From NCBI GenBank assembly GCA_902778665.1, contig CACYYN010000016.1, positions 1-44,354 of the forward strand: a DNA stretch of 44,354 bases. Direction: 5' to 3'. This document shows positions 7,752 through 15,827 of this stretch, piece after piece. Under the pieces are notes generated by a model. That model searched no databases. It worked only from the letters and a program-made list of their open reading frames with translations, and was not told where the DNA came from. Origin of the DNA: Oscillospiraceae bacterium (GTDB taxonomy: Bacteria > Bacillota > Clostridia > Oscillospirales > Oscillospiraceae). Each line of letters starts with the position of its first letter. The stretch's first letter is position 1. The position numbers were made by a program, and so were the translations under genes.

Positions 7752-9676
7752 ATGATACGTTTGAAGAGCCTGTCCAGATCTTTCCGTGTGATGACGGAGG
7801 AGACGGGACGGCCATGGGGGCAGTAGAGCACCTGACCGGACAAAACGGCAGAGGCTATTTTTTCCAGTTCGGAGCGCTGGGTATCCCATCCCGCCTTGAT
7901 GGCGGCCTTGCAGGCCACGGTGTGAAGAATCTCATCAAAGACGCCGGAAGGATCCGGCGTATTGGAGGAGCGTAGCTTTTCACAGATCTCCTCCACGGAG
8001 GCCGCAACGTCTGCTGTGCTCATCTCTGCCGGGACGCCACGGACAATCACTTCCTTTTCTCCGTAGGGCTCAATTTCAAAGCCCAGCTGAGTAAGGAGTT
8101 CCCCATAGCGGGAGAGAAGCTCCATCTCCTCCAGCGAGAGATGCACGATGGCGGGAATGAGCAGCATCTGGGAGGTAACCGAGCGACCGGCAGCCTTCAG
8201 ACGGTCGAAAATCATGCGCTCGTGGGCTGCGTGCTTGTCGATGAGGATCAGCTCACCGTTGCACTCCACGATGATATAGGTTCGGAATGCCTCACCCAAA
8301 ATCTTGTGGTTGGGAACAGCAGGGCTTTCCACATTTTGAACAGAGTTTTCAACAATTTTTTCATCATTCAGAGAAAGACTGGTCTGATAAGAAACCTCGG
8401 GGGCGTGAAAAACAGAGGAAGGCTCCTCGGAAGGGCGGTTGAGAGGTACAGAAAAATCTCTCTCCGGCATATCCGAAGGAATGATGTATTCTGATGTCTT
8501 CTGTATCGGAGCAACAGTGGAGGGAGCAGCCTGACCGGCATTCACCTCTGGGACAATCTCCTGGGAAGTCAGACTATTGCCGGACGGAACGGAAGAAGGG
8601 GTATTCTGCACTGCAGAAAGGGGAGCTGCCTTTACCTCAGAAACAGGAGGAACAGAAGCTTCCTTTTTTCCAACTGGCGTGAGCCTGTCCTCCGAGGCCA
8701 GGGCAAGCTTCACCGCCTGATAGACAAAATCAAAAACCTGCTTTTCCGATCCAAAGCGAATCTCCGTCTTGGCAGGGTGCACATTGACATCCACGCTGCT
8801 GAAGGAGAGGGTCAGATACAGCACGCAGGAAGGATAACGCCCCACAAGAAGGGTATTCCGATAGGCCTGCTCCACGGCTGACTGCAGCAGAGTCGATTTA
8901 ATAAAGCGCCCGTTGACGAAGAAAAACTGACGAGAACGGTTGCCCCGACCCTCCGCCGGGGAGGAGACAAACCCGCTGAGGGAAAGCGAATCGGACGCAC
9001 TGGAGCAGGCGAGCATGGAAGCGGCCTCCTCTCTTCCCAGCAGGGCATAGACACAGGAATCTAGTTTCCCGTCTCCCGGGGAGAAAAACTCCTCTTTCCC
9101 GTCCCGGATCATGCGCACGGAGACATCCGGCCTGCCGAGAGCGCAGCGCATGGCGGCAGTGATGCAGGCGGAGGCCTCACTCCGGTCAGACTTCAGAAAT
9201 TTCAGGCGGGCTGGGGTGTTGTAAAAAAGATTGCGGCAGATCATAGTAGTGCCTTCCGGACAGCCGAAGGGAGACATCTCTTCAATGTCTCCGGCTTCCA
9301 GCAGGACTCTTGTGCCCTCTGGGGCATCCTTCTGCCGGGTGATCAGCTCCATATGGGAGACGGAAGAGATGGCTGCAAGAGCTTCGCCGCGAAAGCCCAT
9401 GGTGCTGATATGCTCCAGCCCGCTTTCGTCCGAAAGCTTGGAGGTGGCATGCCGCACGAAGGCAATACCGGCATCTTCCGGTGCCATGCCGCAGCCGTCA
9501 TCCGTGACACGGATATAGGTGGCGCCTCCGTCCCGAATTTCGCAGGTGACGTGTTTTGCCCCCGCGTCAAAGGAGTTTTCCAGCAGTTCCTTGATAACGG
9601 ATGCAGGGCGCTCCACCACCTCACCGGCCGCAATCAGGTCGGCCACATGGGGGGAGAGAATATTGATAACAGACAA
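7748..9676 (-). CDS. mutL: DNA mismatch repair protein MutL
   Basis: Mismatch repair ATPase and probable strand-nicking endonuclease acting after MutS. GHKL motifs are clear near the N-terminus: KELLENSFDAGA, DDGCGMA and GFRGEAL. A Ser/Pro/Glu-rich linker (about residues 330-450) leads to the dimerisation/endonuclease domain. That domain has DKHAAHERMIFD, a variant of the metal-binding DQHA(X)2E(X)4E motif, plus ACKAAIKAG and CPHGRP, which mark endonuclease-type MutLs. I place the start at TTG 9676 because GGAGG lies 8 nt upstream; the GTG at 9685 overlaps that site. Length is 642 aa. A good promoter lies at 9703-9731. mutS is not in the window. Confidence 0.96.
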   Translation of the reverse strand: MSVINILSPHVADLIAAGEVVERPASVIKELLENSFDAGAKHVTCEIRDGGATYIRVTDDGCGMAPEDAGIAFVRHATSKLSDESGLEHISTMGFRGEALAAISSVSHMELITRQKDAPEGTRVLLEAGDIEEMSPFGCPEGTTMICRNLFYNTPARLKFLKSDRSEASACITAAMRCALGRPDVSVRMIRDGKEEFFSPGDGKLDSCVYALLGREEAASMLACSSASDSLSLSGFVSSPAEGRGNRSRQFFFVNGRFIKSTLLQSAVEQAYRNTLLVGRYPSCVLYLTLSFSSVDVNVHPAKTEIRFGSEKQVFDFVYQAVKLALASEDRLTPVGKKEASVPPVSEVKAAPLSAVQNTPSSVPSGNSLTSQEIVPEVNAGQAAPSTVAPIQKTSEYIIPSDMPERDFSVPLNRPSEEPSSVFHAPEVSYQTSLSLNDEKIVENSVQNVESPAVPNHKILGEAFRTYIIVECNGELILIDKHAAHERMIFDRLKAAGRSVTSQMLLIPAIVHLSLEEMELLSRYGELLTQLGFEIEPYGEKEVIVRGVPAEMSTADVAASVEEICEKLRSSNTPDPSGVFDEILHTVACKAAIKAGWDTQRSELEKIASAVLSGQVLYCPHGRPVSSVITRKDLDRLFKRII

Positions 9677-9702
9677 GGGCTTCACCTCCGATTAATCAAA
9701 TT

Positions 9703-9731
9703 ATTATACTCGTTTTGAGTTATTTTGTCCA
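9703..9731 (-). promoter_or_regulatory. Promoter for mutL-miaA
   Basis: Minus strand TGGACA (9731-9726), 17-bp spacer, TATAAT (9708-9703). The -35 element lies inside the last codons of the upstream glycosyltransferase-like gene, so mutL can be transcribed independently of the accessory block. Confidence 0.75.
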
Positions 9732-11768
9732 GTAAGAGGAGATATAGATGTCCCCGTTATGAGCTGTAATTGCAGTATTGCCTTTCTTTAAGGAAATCAA
9801 GCATGTTTTTTGTTTTTCTGTCAGAGAAATCAGTTCGATTTTTCCGGCATTTTCAACTTCCAGCTCTGCGGAGCCTTCTACTGCATTGGCTGCAAGGTGA
9901 AGAGTCAGTTTTCCGTTTTTGAAACGCGAGTCATCAAAAATATATAAGTGTGCCTGCTCTCCTTCGTGAAGAGTATCCATATCCAAGCCTGTGAACACGG
10001 TGTCGGCAATTCGGCTGTGGTTAGAAACCTGCGCGAGTGTAAACCAGCCTTGACCGGTTTTCTGAATATCAGCACCTGAACTCAATTCCAGATGATCCAA
10101 CACAGTAATGCCGAAGAGAAAAGTATCCGTATCCGGCGTAATATGATTACCGACATTTGGAGATTGGTCTGCAGGAACAAAGGGGAGATAAACACCGTTA
10201 GTTTCTATCAGAGATTCCATAAATGCATCTACCGTCACCTGCTGCAGTTGCTTTCGCAGTCGAGACTCAAGCAGGTAAGATACTGTTTCATCATAGTTAT
10301 GCTGCGTTACAATCAAAATATCTTGTGGGAGAGATTCTACGATAGTGTTCATCTCCACTGCATCTTGCCCATAGTTATTTTTATCCTTATGAGAACCGCA
10401 GGCAATATAACCGCATATATTGTTGGCAAGAAGGAAAAGCACCAAAAACACAACGCTCTCTTTTATGAGAAGAGAAGATGCTTTCTTATAGTAGAGTTGA
10501 ATAGAAATGAGAATGATGAAAAATATTGTAAAAGCAGTAAGAAGCACTCCGGCAGTACCCGGAACACCAAAATCACTTATCCAGGCAGAGAGGGCAATAG
10601 AGTCCATATAAGTGGATGCTCCCGACGAAAACCCGGCAGAAGCTCCCGGAAAGGCCATCAAAAAAGCGGTGATGACCAAAGAAATAAGGGAAAGCTTCCT
10701 TTTATCAGGCAGCGCTGTTATACCTAGCGTAAAGACAACCATCACGGGGACGTACATAGCCATATAACGGAGATGGAGCTGAGGGTCGGTAAAGGAACCG
10801 TTCCAGGTGTGCATGTCGACAAAAGCAGCAGTACCTACAGCAGTGACAACAAGAGCAACGGAGAAGGCATCCAGAAAGGTTTTCTGAGTACTGTTATATT
10901 GATCCCTGAAAATAAATGGAATACCAAAGAATAATCCCCCACAGGCAATAGCGAAGAGAAGGAGCTGCAAAAGAGAGAATTCAGAGACAGCCGCAAACCA
11001 TTTCGCGGAAATCTCAGTTAACTGCTTGTTATAGAGACCGAGAAGAGAAAACTCGTAGCCGAAGACAATCGTATACAAACCATAGAAGAAAAGGATAAAG
11101 AGAGCACAGGCTCCCAAGCCGGCAAAAGCAGCAGTCTTCTGTTTGCCATTCTTCAGAAAAACTGCCGAGAGCAGGAGGGCAAGTCCACAAGCCACTGCAC
11201 CGGGTTTTGTCCAGAATAAGAGAGCAGTAACAATACCGGTCAGAATGCCGTAACGGAAGATATTATTTTCCCCTCGAAACAGCCTGTATGCAAAGAAAAT
11301 TACCCAGAGAGAAAGAGGCCAGACCAAACACTCTGACATCAAAAAACCGGCCATCATCATATCCGGCATCAGGAGAGTCAATGCAGCGGCAACTAGACCT
11401 CTTTTTCTGCTTCCAGTAAAGTCTTTTGCAAACAGATAGACAGGAAAGACCGCGCTGCTGATCAGGAAAGAATTATAAAGCTGAACCACGCGGTAAAGAT
11501 CAAAAGGGAGAGGGAAAAGATAGAGAGGGGTCAGAAGAAGAGGATAGAAAATATACATATAGGGAATCGGCTGGGATCGATATGCTATTCCCTCTCCTGC
11601 AGCGAGCGATTTTGCAATGTTAATATATAAACTTTCATCAATCTGTACCGTCGGAGCATGCCGAAAACAGAACGCGAACAGAAAGCGGACTGCAGAACTG
11701 AAAAGGAAAAAGCAAAACAGAATAATGGGAATATAATTAGAAGGCGAAGATTTAGATTTAAGAACCAT
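9720..11768 (-). CDS. Multi-pass GT-C-type glycosyltransferase-like membrane protein (ArnT/PMT_2-like)
   Basis: A 682-residue polytopic membrane protein with about eleven hydrophobic segments over residues 1-460 and a hydrophilic, presumably extracytoplasmic C-terminal domain over about 460-680. The first long outer loop has an Asp-Glu pair in VQIDESLYIN (D44, E45), the position of the catalytic/metal Asp in GT-C enzymes that use polyprenyl-phosphate sugars. The layout resembles the PMT_2/ArnT families, which add sugars to proteins, lipids or wall polymers; donor and acceptor cannot be read from sequence. It follows three secreted-protein genes on the same strand, separated by a GC-rich hairpin, so it might glycosylate exported products (inference). 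GAGGTG lies upstream of the ATG. Local composition is more A/T-rich than in mutL. Confidence 0.75.
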   Translation of the reverse strand: MVLKSKSSPSNYIPIILFCFFLFSSAVRFLFAFCFRHAPTVQIDESLYINIAKSLAAGEGIAYRSQPIPYMYIFYPLLLTPLYLFPLPFDLYRVVQLYNSFLISSAVFPVYLFAKDFTGSRKRGLVAAALTLLMPDMMMAGFLMSECLVWPLSLWVIFFAYRLFRGENNIFRYGILTGIVTALLFWTKPGAVACGLALLLSAVFLKNGKQKTAAFAGLGACALFILFFYGLYTIVFGYEFSLLGLYNKQLTEISAKWFAAVSEFSLLQLLLFAIACGGLFFGIPFIFRDQYNSTQKTFLDAFSVALVVTAVGTAAFVDMHTWNGSFTDPQLHLRYMAMYVPVMVVFTLGITALPDKRKLSLISLVITAFLMAFPGASAGFSSGASTYMDSIALSAWISDFGVPGTAGVLLTAFTIFFIILISIQLYYKKASSLLIKESVVFLVLFLLANNICGYIACGSHKDKNNYGQDAVEMNTIVESLPQDILIVTQHNYDETVSYLLESRLRKQLQQVTVDAFMESLIETNGVYLPFVPADQSPNVGNHITPDTDTFLFGITVLDHLELSSGADIQKTGQGWFTLAQVSNHSRIADTVFTGLDMDTLHEGEQAHLYIFDDSRFKNGKLTLHLAANAVEGSAELEVENAGKIELISLTEKQKTCLISLKKGNTAITAHNGDIYISSYWTK

Positions 11769-11794
11769 TGTGCTTACCTACACCTCTTCATAAG

Positions 11795-11824
11795 AATTCC
11801 CCGGTGCTATCGCCCCGGGGAATT
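11795..11824 (-). terminator. Hairpin between secreted-protein genes and GT-C gene
   Basis: Perfect 10-bp inverted repeat AATTCCCCGG (11795-11804) with CCGGGGAATT (11815-11824), loop 10 nt. No T tract follows on either strand, so it may be a weak terminator, an mRNA processing or stability element, or a protein site. Confidence 0.5.
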
Positions 11825-11857
11825 GAATTATTGAAAATACAAGAATGAAAGCGGAGA

Positions 11858-12361
11858 TCAGTTCTTGTTTAAAGAACCGTTATAATAATAAAACGGAGAA
11901 CCATTAGAAGAAATTGCAGCACCATTGGTATAATCACGCTGAACAGCCCCGAGATAAACACCATTAAGGGCATAATAGGAATCTACACCGATCAGAGAAC
12001 CATCTTCATGGTAACCGGACCAACTCCATATAATATAGATCCGGTTTCCGTCAGGGCCACATACATAACCGATGTAATCATAAGAATCATCGTCATCCTT
12101 CAGGACGGTGAATTCATCATGGGCGCCGGTAACATAGGAATAGTCGGATTTAACAGGCTCCGGAATCGGGTATGTGTTCAGATCCAGATAAATATGCATG
12201 CGATCGTAGACTGCAGAAAAAGTATGAGCGGAATTGCCGATGGTATAAAACTCAGTGCTGTCTTTTGCCACAGCACCACGAATTAAGCTATCTGCCGAAG
12301 CGGAAGGAAGGACACTGCATACAAGAACAAGAACCAGTAAAACGGAAATCAGTTTACGCAT
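11858..12361 (-). CDS. Secreted protein of unknown function (167 aa)
   Basis: I do not recognise this protein. The first 24 residues are a clear signal peptide (MRKLISVLLVLVLVCSVLPS, then ASA before Asp), so it should be exported and cleaved by signal peptidase I. The mature part, about 143 residues, is rich in Tyr, Asp, Gly and Ser. It has alternating hydrophobic and aromatic patches such as RIYIIWSWSGY and PFYYYNGS, which suggests a small beta-sheet protein. There is no lipobox or wall-anchor motif. The start is the ATG at 12361, 8 nt after GGGAGG; a TTG two codons earlier is too close to that site. It lies 16 bp after the next orphan secreted protein and is probably co-transcribed with it. 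Confidence 0.8.
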   Translation of the reverse strand: MRKLISVLLVLVLVCSVLPSASADSLIRGAVAKDSTEFYTIGNSAHTFSAVYDRMHIYLDLNTYPIPEPVKSDYSYVTGAHDEFTVLKDDDDSYDYIGYVCGPDGNRIYIIWSWSGYHEDGSLIGVDSYYALNGVYLGAVQRDYTNGAAISSNGSPFYYYNGSLNKN

Positions 12362-12377
12362 CTTCAAATCCTCCCTA

Positions 12378-12965
12378 TTACTTGGAAATCAACCCGCTGA
12401 CGGGGTTCACAGAAACCACAGGCTCAGTATCAGAAGTTTCCTCCACATATGGCTGAATAGAAGCAATCACATAGTCAAAAACGTCAGCTTTTTCAGAGAG
12501 AGGAGAGAACATTATCTGAAAGAGTTTGTTATTCTGTGTAAGGTAAGTCAAAATAAGGGTATTGTTATTATCATCATGCAAAAGAACAGCAGGAATATCA
12601 TTTACCGAAATAGAGTCTGCCAGATAATTATTCTGTATATAATAATTGTAAAGAGCGTCAAGTGTTAAGCCATCAGAATCAGTATAATAAAAAGCGATAT
12701 ATTCTCCAGTATCAGATGCAAGAAAACCAATACACCCATCTGCACGATCTGCTTCTGTCAACTCAACAGGGAGGAAAGTGTTCGGGGCAAAAAGCTGTGC
12801 GTCAACCTCTTCAACTAACCACGGTAAATACTGATTGCCGAAGCGATCATAAAAATTACTTTCCTGAGTTGACCAACTGTACTCAAAAAAATTGTCAGCA
12901 AAGCAAAGGGCTGAAAAAACGAACATCAAAGAAAAAGTGAGAAGGAAAGAAATTAATTTTTTCAT
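12378..12965 (-). CDS. Secreted protein of unknown function (195 aa)
   Basis: Unrecognised exported protein. Residues 1-23 form a signal peptide (MKKLISFLLTFSLMFVFSAL, then CFA before Asp). The mature part is acidic, with many Asp, Asn and Tyr residues and alternating sheet-like stretches such as GCIGFLASDTGEYIAFYYTD and NTLILTYLTQNNKLFQIMF. This is compatible with a compact alpha/beta or all-beta domain that reads like a small lipid- or ligand-binding fold. AAGGAG precedes the ATG by about 6 nt. The gene starts 9 bp after the Sel1-repeat gene stop and ends 16 bp before the next secreted protein, so the three look like one operon. No enzymatic motif was found. Confidence 0.8.
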   Translation of the reverse strand: MKKLISFLLTFSLMFVFSALCFADNFFEYSWSTQESNFYDRFGNQYLPWLVEEVDAQLFAPNTFLPVELTEADRADGCIGFLASDTGEYIAFYYTDSDGLTLDALYNYYIQNNYLADSISVNDIPAVLLHDDNNNTLILTYLTQNNKLFQIMFSPLSEKADVFDYVIASIQPYVEETSDTEPVVSVNPVSGLISK

Positions 12966-12974
12966 CGGAACTCC

Positions 12975-13832
12975 TTATTTATTACCAGATAATTGTTCAA
13001 GCATAGTCGTTGCAGGAGTATAACCGGCATCTTTTGCTTTAGTAAGCCATTCTATTGCCTTGTCATGATCTGCGGTGACACCAAGACCATATTCATACAG
13101 TAAACCGACATTATACATTGCACGTTCATTACCGTATTCTGTCAGCTTCAGATAATACTGAAACGCAGTGCTGAAATTAATATCAATACCGTCTTTATTA
13201 CCGGCATAGTATGCATAGGCATTTTCTTCCATGGAAATAAGAGCTTCTGTGTTTCCCTGATCTGCCAGTTGTGAACTAAGCTCCAGAGCTTTCACAGGAT
13301 CCTGCTCTACCCCAAAACCGTAGGTATAGAAAGCCACCATCATATTGATAGCTTCCGGATCTCCATATTCTGCTGCTTTTTCAAAAAACTTCAAAGCTGT
13401 GGCATCGTCTTCCTGAATACCTCTTTCTTCAGATCCTAAAAAATAAGTAAATGCATCCGAAGAAATGGCAGAAGCAGCTAACGCACGCTCACCTGCCTCG
13501 GCACCCTTTACATACCAGGAAAGAGCCAGATCGGCCTCGTCACCCTCTTCAAAATCTTCTGAAACCAATTTGCCCAAGCCAGAGGAATACAGTACACCGA
13601 CCTGAACCATAGCCTTTGCAGAGCCTGAATCTGCAGCTTCAACAATCATTGCAATGCCTTTTGCAACATCCTGCACCGCGCTATCACTCTGAAGATAGCT
13701 CATGCCTTCCTTATACAAAGAATCCGCATCACTGGCGCGTACACAGGTAGATAGAGAAGAAAAAGAGAAAAGTGAACAAAAGAGCAAAAATATAGAAAAG
13801 TAACGAAACATAGCGGAAAATTGTCGTTTCAT
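12975..13832 (-). CDS. Exported Sel1-like repeat (SLR) protein
   Basis: A 285-residue protein with an N-terminal hydrophobic signal (about residues 8-32) followed by tandem Sel1-like repeats, short helix-turn-helix units that form superhelical protein-binding scaffolds. Repeat hallmarks recur: SAKAMVQVGVLYSSGLG, EAINMMVAFYTYGFGV (then EQDPVKALEL), and RAMYNVGLLYEYGLGV (then DHDKAIEWLTKA). About five repeats fill residues 40-280. Sel1 proteins usually act as adaptors, often outside the membrane; the partner is unknown, though the two downstream secreted proteins are obvious candidates (inference). I chose the ATG at 13832 because GGAGG lies 6 nt upstream; the longer upstream frame has no ribosome binding site. 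A promoter is visible at 13864-13892. Confidence 0.88.
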   Translation of the reverse strand: MKRQFSAMFRYFSIFLLFCSLFSFSSLSTCVRASDADSLYKEGMSYLQSDSAVQDVAKGIAMIVEAADSGSAKAMVQVGVLYSSGLGKLVSEDFEEGDEADLALSWYVKGAEAGERALAASAISSDAFTYFLGSEERGIQEDDATALKFFEKAAEYGDPEAINMMVAFYTYGFGVEQDPVKALELSSQLADQGNTEALISMEENAYAYYAGNKDGIDINFSTAFQYYLKLTEYGNERAMYNVGLLYEYGLGVTADHDKAIEWLTKAKDAGYTPATTMLEQLSGNK

Positions 13833-13863
13833 AAAAGCCTCCGTTCTTGAACTAACGGAATGT

Positions 13864-13892
13864 ATGATAGCATTAATTTCCAAGAAAAACAA
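13864..13892 (-). promoter_or_regulatory. Promoter for Sel1/secreted-protein operon, with inverted repeat
   Basis: Minus strand TTGTTT (13892-13887), 17-bp spacer, TATCAT (13869-13864). Just downstream, overlapping the expected start point, is CCGTT-8 nt-AACGG (13841-13858), a possible operator or leader hairpin. The promoter begins right after the bidirectional terminator at 13917-13946. Confidence 0.6.
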
Positions 13893-13916
13893 GAGGGAAG
13901 TGAACAAAAGGCAATA

Positions 13917-13946
13917 AAAAAAGGAAGGATAAAACCTTCCTTTTTT
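13917..13946 (-). terminator. Intrinsic terminator after small Ala-rich secreted protein
   Basis: AAAAAAGGAAGG (13917-13928) pairs with CCTTCCTTTTTT (13935-13946), loop 6 nt, with a U-run on the minus strand read-out. It closes the short transcript of the 126-aa gene and insulates it from the Sel1 operon. Confidence 0.88.
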
Positions 13947-13965
13947 ATTACTAATGAATCAAAAA

Positions 13966-14346
13966 TCAGCCAAGAGCAATCTTAACCTCTGCGAGGTAGT
14001 TGTTGATAGCGTCTGCAATTTCTTTCTCAGCAGCTTCAGCAGCCTTTGTGAAGACTTCCTGGAGAGCATTGTACTGAGCAGCGAGAGCAGCATCCTTAAC
14101 ATTTGCGATCATCTTTGCGTAAGCATCTTTTGCATCGCCAGCAGCCTTCTTAGCAGCTGCAAGAGACTCTGCATAAGCCTTCACGGTGCCCGGAGTAGCC
14201 TTTGCGGTCTTCGCGGCAACAAGCTCGTCTACGGAGCTGACATCTTTGCCAGCTGCAGTCTTAATACCGGACAGATCTGCGAAAGCTGCGACGCTGAGAG
14301 CAGCGACCATGGCTACGCACAGAAGCATTGCGATGATTTTCTTCAT
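13966..14346 (-). CDS. Small Ala/Lys-rich helical secreted protein
   Basis: A 126-residue exported protein that I cannot assign to a family. A textbook signal peptide (MKKIIAMLLCVAMVAALSVA, cleavage after AFA) leaves about 103 residues. These are dominated by Ala, Lys, Glu and Val in heptad-like patterns (for example VKAYAESLAAAKKAAGDAKD), so the mature protein should be almost entirely helical, probably a small helical bundle or coiled coil. There is no Cys after the signal peptide. It is monocistronic: a consensus-strength promoter at 14399-14427 and terminator at 13917-13946 bracket it. Its ribosome binding site, GGAGG, abuts a perfect 16-bp palindrome. These signals suggest high and possibly regulated expression of an abundant surface or secreted protein. 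Confidence 0.85.
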   Translation of the reverse strand: MKKIIAMLLCVAMVAALSVAAFADLSGIKTAAGKDVSSVDELVAAKTAKATPGTVKAYAESLAAAKKAAGDAKDAYAKMIANVKDAALAAQYNALQEVFTKAAEAAEKEIADAINNYLAEVKIALG

Positions 14347-14358
14347 TTGAAATTTCCT

Positions 14359-14386
14359 CCAAAATTAATTTTGGCGTCTAAGCGCC
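14359..14386 (-). promoter_or_regulatory. Overlapping leader hairpins at the ribosome binding site of the Ala-rich secreted protein
   Basis: In the 5' untranslated region, CCAAAATTAATTTTGG (14359-14374) is a perfect 16-bp palindrome overlapping the first two bases of the GGAGG site (14356-14360 on plus). GGCG-6 nt-CGCC (14373-14386) overlaps the palindrome by two bases, so the two hairpins compete. This could control translation initiation or mRNA stability. Confidence 0.55.
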
Positions 14387-14398
14387 TTGACGATGCGT

Positions 14399-14427
14399 AC
14401 TATAGCACAGTAATTTGCTTTTGTCAA
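14399..14427 (-). promoter_or_regulatory. Strong promoter for Ala-rich secreted protein
   Basis: Minus strand TTGACA (14427-14422), 17-bp spacer, TATAGT (14404-14399): five of six -10 bases and all -35 bases match consensus. The expected start point lies near 14392, giving a leader of about 45 nt. Confidence 0.85.
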
Positions 14428-14493
14428 GAGGGAAATTATGTAAATAGGCCGTTTTCGTGAACTTTTTTCGCAAAATATGCCTAAAAAAAGTTC

Positions 14494-14627
14494 TTGACAC
14501 AATATATAGTGTTACTACTGATGCGATTGGCGCTTAGGCCTGGTTTTTCGGTAGGACTTACCTGCCCAAGGTGCCCTACCTGCCCAACATGCCCTCATAT
14601 TGTGCAAAGGGCAAGAGGGCATGTTGG
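14494..14627. other. Structured non-coding region: inverted promoter-leader copy, 18-bp direct repeats, 13-bp inverted repeat
   Basis: The 314-bp gap 14347-14660 holds no gene besides the leader described above. On the plus strand TTGACA (14494-14499) is followed 29 bp later by GGCGCTTAG (14529-14537), the same pair found in opposite orientation in the promoter/leader at 14378-14427, but without a good -10 box. Two 18-bp direct repeats, TACCTGCCCAAGGTGCCC (14559-14576) and TACCTGCCCAACATGCCC (14577-14594), follow. Then comes a perfect 13-bp inverted repeat, CCAACATGCCCTC (14584-14596) with GAGGGCATGTTGG (14615-14627), with no T tract. It could be a decayed duplicate, a small RNA locus or a terminator for the hydrolase gene. 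Confidence 0.45.
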
Positions 14628-14660
14628 AGAGGGAAAGCCGGGAGGGAAAGTTATTACGGT

Positions 14661-15827
14661 TTAGCCTGCGTTGAGGGTTGAGCTGTCTTTGCCGAAGGGG
14701 AGAGGGGAGATTGGCTCAACAGGGGAGTTAAACGGTTTTGAGATATCAGGGGTAAGATGTGTGAAGGCATATTCAGAGGATGGGAGGGAGATGTCTTCTC
14801 CACCGGACCAGGAGAAAATGCCGTAGAGAAAGGCGTTTTTAGAGATGGCGCTGTGGTTGGCACTGCTACAGGTGATAAGCCAGACATCGATGCCATGGGA
14901 GATCATATCCTGAATGGCCGGCGTTTCCGGCTTGGTGCTGTGCTGTTCAAAGAGATAGAAGGTGGTTCCTGCGGAGGCAACGGAATCCATCTCGGAATCG
15001 GTGAGGAGAGCCCAGCTGTCCCAGTCGGCAGAGGCGTCCATGGAGCAGACATTGATGAGGCGGATGCCGAAGGCATCATAGAGGGAGGCGGCAGCATTGA
15101 GGGCGGTATAGCAGCCGGAGCTGCTGCCGACGGCGGAGAGGTTGTGGACGATGACTCCGCATTCCTTTGCCAGCTGCTGGAGGAGATGATAGGTGGAGAT
15201 ATTTTCTTCATCCATATGGGTGCTGCCGGGACCGTTGCGGAAGAAAATGATGGAATCGGGATGCCAGGCTTTGAAGTACTGGAAAACATCTGAGAAGCTT
15301 AACCAGTTGGTGGTGCCATCTCCCCCACAATAATAGAGAACAAAGGAGGTGTCGGCGGTGACATTGGAAGGAATATAAAAGAGGCCTTTGGAATACCAGT
15401 AGATGGCGCCGTCAGAATAGGTTCTGTATGGTTTGGTGATCAGGGGATAATCGAATGAAATTTCGCTTGCAGGGTAGGAGCGGCAGAAGGAGGCAAGCTC
15501 ACGGCTGTCGGCAAAGTCGGCAAGGGAGAGAAAGAGTTCTTCCGCCTCGGAGAAGTGGCGGGTGTAGAGGAGCTCCTTTGCCTGATTATATTTTGAGAGA
15601 AGGAGAGTTTCGGAAGTGGAGGAGAGTGTGGCTGACTCTTCTGATAGAACGGAGTCAGATGCTATGGATGGGGTGTCAGAGGGGCAAGGGGTGGAAACTG
15701 CAGAGTTGCCGGCCTGGCAGATTCCGTCCCGGATCGGCCCAGCAGAGGCAGAAGGGGAAAAAGCGTTGAGACAGAACAGAAGGATGAAGCAAATTGAGAG
15801 GATTTGGAGAGAGCGATTAATAGACAT
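14661..15827 (-). CDS. Exported alpha/beta-hydrolase-like protein
   Basis: A 388-residue protein with an N-terminal signal or anchor (hydrophobic residues 8-23, possible cleavage after SASA) and a Ser/Thr-rich linker. A short helical segment (about 76-115) precedes an alpha/beta hydrolase domain of about 120-345. The nucleophile elbow is visible as VGSSSGCY, with Ser236 in GxSxG. The oxyanion region YYCGGDGTTN (about 166-174), acid candidates D264/D268 and a C-terminal His in SANHSA (H325) complete a plausible triad. Substrate is unknown; esterase or peptide/acyl hydrolase are both possible. The start at 15827 overlaps the preceding gene by 11 nt, with GGAGG 12 nt upstream, so translation is coupled to the beta-propeller-like gene. 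No clear terminator with a U-run follows. Confidence 0.78.
   Translation of the reverse strand: MSINRSLQILSICFILLFCLNAFSPSASAGPIRDGICQAGNSAVSTPCPSDTPSIASDSVLSEESATLSSTSETLLLSKYNQAKELLYTRHFSEAEELFLSLADFADSRELASFCRSYPASEISFDYPLITKPYRTYSDGAIYWYSKGLFYIPSNVTADTSFVLYYCGGDGTTNWLSFSDVFQYFKAWHPDSIIFFRNGPGSTHMDEENISTYHLLQQLAKECGVIVHNLSAVGSSSGCYTALNAAASLYDAFGIRLINVCSMDASADWDSWALLTDSEMDSVASAGTTFYLFEQHSTKPETPAIQDMISHGIDVWLITCSSANHSAISKNAFLYGIFSWSGGEDISLPSSEYAFTHLTPDISKPFNSPVEPISPLPFGKDSSTLNAG

Noticed and set aside
14559-14627. Possible CRISPR array
   Set aside because: Only two adjacent 18-bp copies without spacers, plus an inverted repeat; no cas genes nearby.
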